From assembly GCA_017543335.1 (NCBI GenBank), contig JAFYGE010000059.1:1-59249 (forward strand): a stretch of 59,249 bases of DNA, given 5' to 3'. The number at the start of each line of letters is the position of its first letter. Within the stretch, counting starts at the first letter, position 1. Source of the stretch: Ruminococcus sp. (GTDB taxonomy: Bacteria > Bacillota > Clostridia > Oscillospirales > Ruminococcaceae). The notes beneath the pieces are model-generated. The model was not told the origin of the DNA and searched no databases. It saw only the letters and a list, made by a program, of their open reading frames with translations. The position numbers and the translations under genes were made by a program. Shown here one piece after another: positions 58,260 to 59,249 of the stretch.

Positions 58260-59249
58260 ATGGCAAAACTAAAGTTTATTGATAAACAGGGACAAATAAG
58301 TGTTCGGCTTAAACTCTCTTCATCCGAGAGGATCAATAATAATGAGGTAATGTTCTTTTCAAAAGATTTCTCAAGGGGATTTATGCGTCCGAATCCGGAG
58401 GATTCAAGTAAGATACTTTTTACCGGAGCTAAAGGTGTGCCTTTGAGCAGATTCCTGAAAAGGAACATCAATAAGGATCACTTCTATATGATGATAGCTC
58501 AGCTTCTTGAAGCGTATAAGGCTGTTATACATTTTAAACTTCATCCGGCAAAAGTAGTGCTGGATCTTGATTTTATAATCATAAACGAAAATACCGGCGA
58601 ATTATTCCTTATTTACCAGCCGGTGCTCAATTCTCCGGCACTGAATAAGGGATTCATGAATTGTTTCTCGCAGATAGCCTCAGCAGCTAAGTTCGCTGAT
58701 AATCAGGACAGAACAAGTGTGAACAATTTTATGGCATTTGCCGGAAGAATGCCGAATTTCTCGGTAAACGAGCTTGAAAAATTCATTATGGGAGCTTCTC
58801 CCGTAACCTATACGATCGTACCAAGACAGACTTACGGTGCACAGCAGTCAGGAGTACTGAATAAGCCTCCTGTACCGCAGTCGGCAAGTACAGCCGCATT
58901 CCAGAGACCTGCACAGACAGCTGCACCTTTAACTCCGGAAGCACCAAAGGCAGAGGAGAAGAAGTCCGAGCCGGTCAAGGAAGAAAAAGCTCCGGAAGCA
59001 CCAAAGGTCGAGGAAAAGAAGTCCGAGCCGGTCAAGGAGGAAAAAGCTCCGGAAGCACCAAAGGTCGAGGAGAAGAAGTCCGAGCCAGTTAAGGAAGAAA
59101 AGACTCCGGAAGCTCCAAAGGTCGAGGAAAAGAAGTCCGAGCCAGTTAAGGAAGAAAAAGCTCCGGAAGCACCAAAGGCAGAGGAGAAGAAGTCCGAGCC
59201 GGTCAAGGAAGAAAAAGCTCCTGACAAGGCAATGGAAAATGTTAAAGAG
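58260..59249 (+). CDS. DUF6382-like protein with Lys/Glu/Pro tandem repeats, cut by the window end
   Basis: At least 330 residues are encoded and the frame is still open at the last base. AAAAGGGG lies 9 bases before the ATG. The N-terminal domain (about 1-190; YMMIAQLLEAYKAVIHFKLHP, VVLDLDFIIINENTGELFLIYQP) resembles DUF6382-type domains that often precede an FHA domain in clostridial proteins; this is from memory and moderate. From residue 225 there are five copies of a 19-residue repeat (APEAPKVEEKKSEPVKEEK). No signal peptide is seen, so it is probably cytoplasmic; an FHA or membrane part may lie beyond the window. Confidence 0.7.
   Translation, partial: MAKLKFIDKQGQISVRLKLSSSERINNNEVMFFSKDFSRGFMRPNPEDSSKILFTGAKGVPLSRFLKRNINKDHFYMMIAQLLEAYKAVIHFKLHPAKVVLDLDFIIINENTGELFLIYQPVLNSPALNKGFMNCFSQIASAAKFADNQDRTSVNNFMAFAGRMPNFSVNELEKFIMGASPVTYTIVPRQTYGAQQSGVLNKPPVPQSASTAAFQRPAQTAAPLTPEAPKAEEKKSEPVKEEKAPEAPKVEEKKSEPVKEEKAPEAPKVEEKKSEPVKEEKTPEAPKVEEKKSEPVKEEKAPEAPKAEEKKSEPVKEEKAPDKAMENVKE
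58932..59216 (+). repeat. Five tandem 57-base coding repeats
   Basis: Five in-frame units of exactly 57 bases start at 58932, 58989, 59046, 59103 and 59160. They differ only at a few positions, such as Ala/Val at residue 7 and Ala/Thr at residue 1. The low divergence points to recent expansion. Confidence 0.9.

Noticed and set aside
58832-59227. Long minus-strand frame with SGAFSSLTGSDFF-type repeats
   Set aside because: It is the reverse reading of the plus-strand 57-base repeat array and has no ribosome binding site or signal peptide.
1-59249. CRISPR array, tRNA, rRNA or prophage
   Set aside because: Scanning by eye showed no regularly spaced short repeats, no tRNA-like cloverleaf, no rRNA and no phage structural genes.

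Overview
The window looks like chromosome of a cellulolytic, low-to-mid GC Gram-positive bacterium of the Ruminococcaceae, probably genus Ruminococcus. I infer this from four kinds of genes. There are secreted GH9/GH16 and GH5 enzymes with type I dockerins and Thr-rich linkers. There are dockerin-bearing non-catalytic proteins. There are spore-associated genes (gpr, a SleB-type hydrolase domain, a Spo0A-like regulator). The Firmicute ylxM-ffh-rpsP-khpA block is present. Shine-Dalgarno sequences (AGGAGG) and TTGACA/17/TATAAT promoters are strong and easy to read. I saw no rRNA, tRNA, CRISPR array or prophage.

Layout. 1-6315: rplL, a CNNM/CBS membrane protein, a SleB-domain protein, an AT-rich pair of unknown exported proteins, gpr (minus) and rpsT. 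6393-14040: two secreted DUF4214 repeat proteins (one with a CAP domain), a GT2 glycosyltransferase, a zinc-ribbon membrane protein, an SF0329-like protein, and a signal-peptidase-like protein without its catalytic residues. 14538-20167: glycogen phosphorylase, a GH13 enzyme and a lone sugar-binding lipoprotein. 20658-26323: two tandem, paralogous ECF sigma operons. In each, the second ORF fuses a membrane anti-sigma-like head to a dockerin/EF-hand protein, and that second part also has its own Shine-Dalgarno, ATG and signal peptide in the same frame. 26435-33282: tex with an alpha/beta hydrolase, and carB. 33590-43363: GH9-dockerin-GH16 enzyme, a YfhO-type membrane protein, an LRR-dockerin protein and an AI-2E family transporter. 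43664-49717: carD, ylxM, ffh, rpsP, khpA, a YkgJ-type protein, DUF2225, a Tim44-like protein and a Spo0A-like regulator. 49713-50033 is one large palindromic repeat. 50039-55498: an MMPL transporter and its coiled-coil partner, divergent from a TetR regulator with four matching 13-bp operators between them. 55688-58054: GH5-dockerin enzyme. The window ends inside a protein with 19-residue tandem repeats.

How the genes fit together (inference). GH9/GH16, GH5 and the LRR-dockerin protein are probably cellulosome components. Glycogen phosphorylase and GH13 process intracellular glucans. The two ECF sigma/anti-sigma-dockerin operons are the best candidate for an undescribed system: a surface sensor that ties cellulosome state to transcription, or an operon whose regulatory and secreted genes share one uninterrupted frame with internal translation starts.
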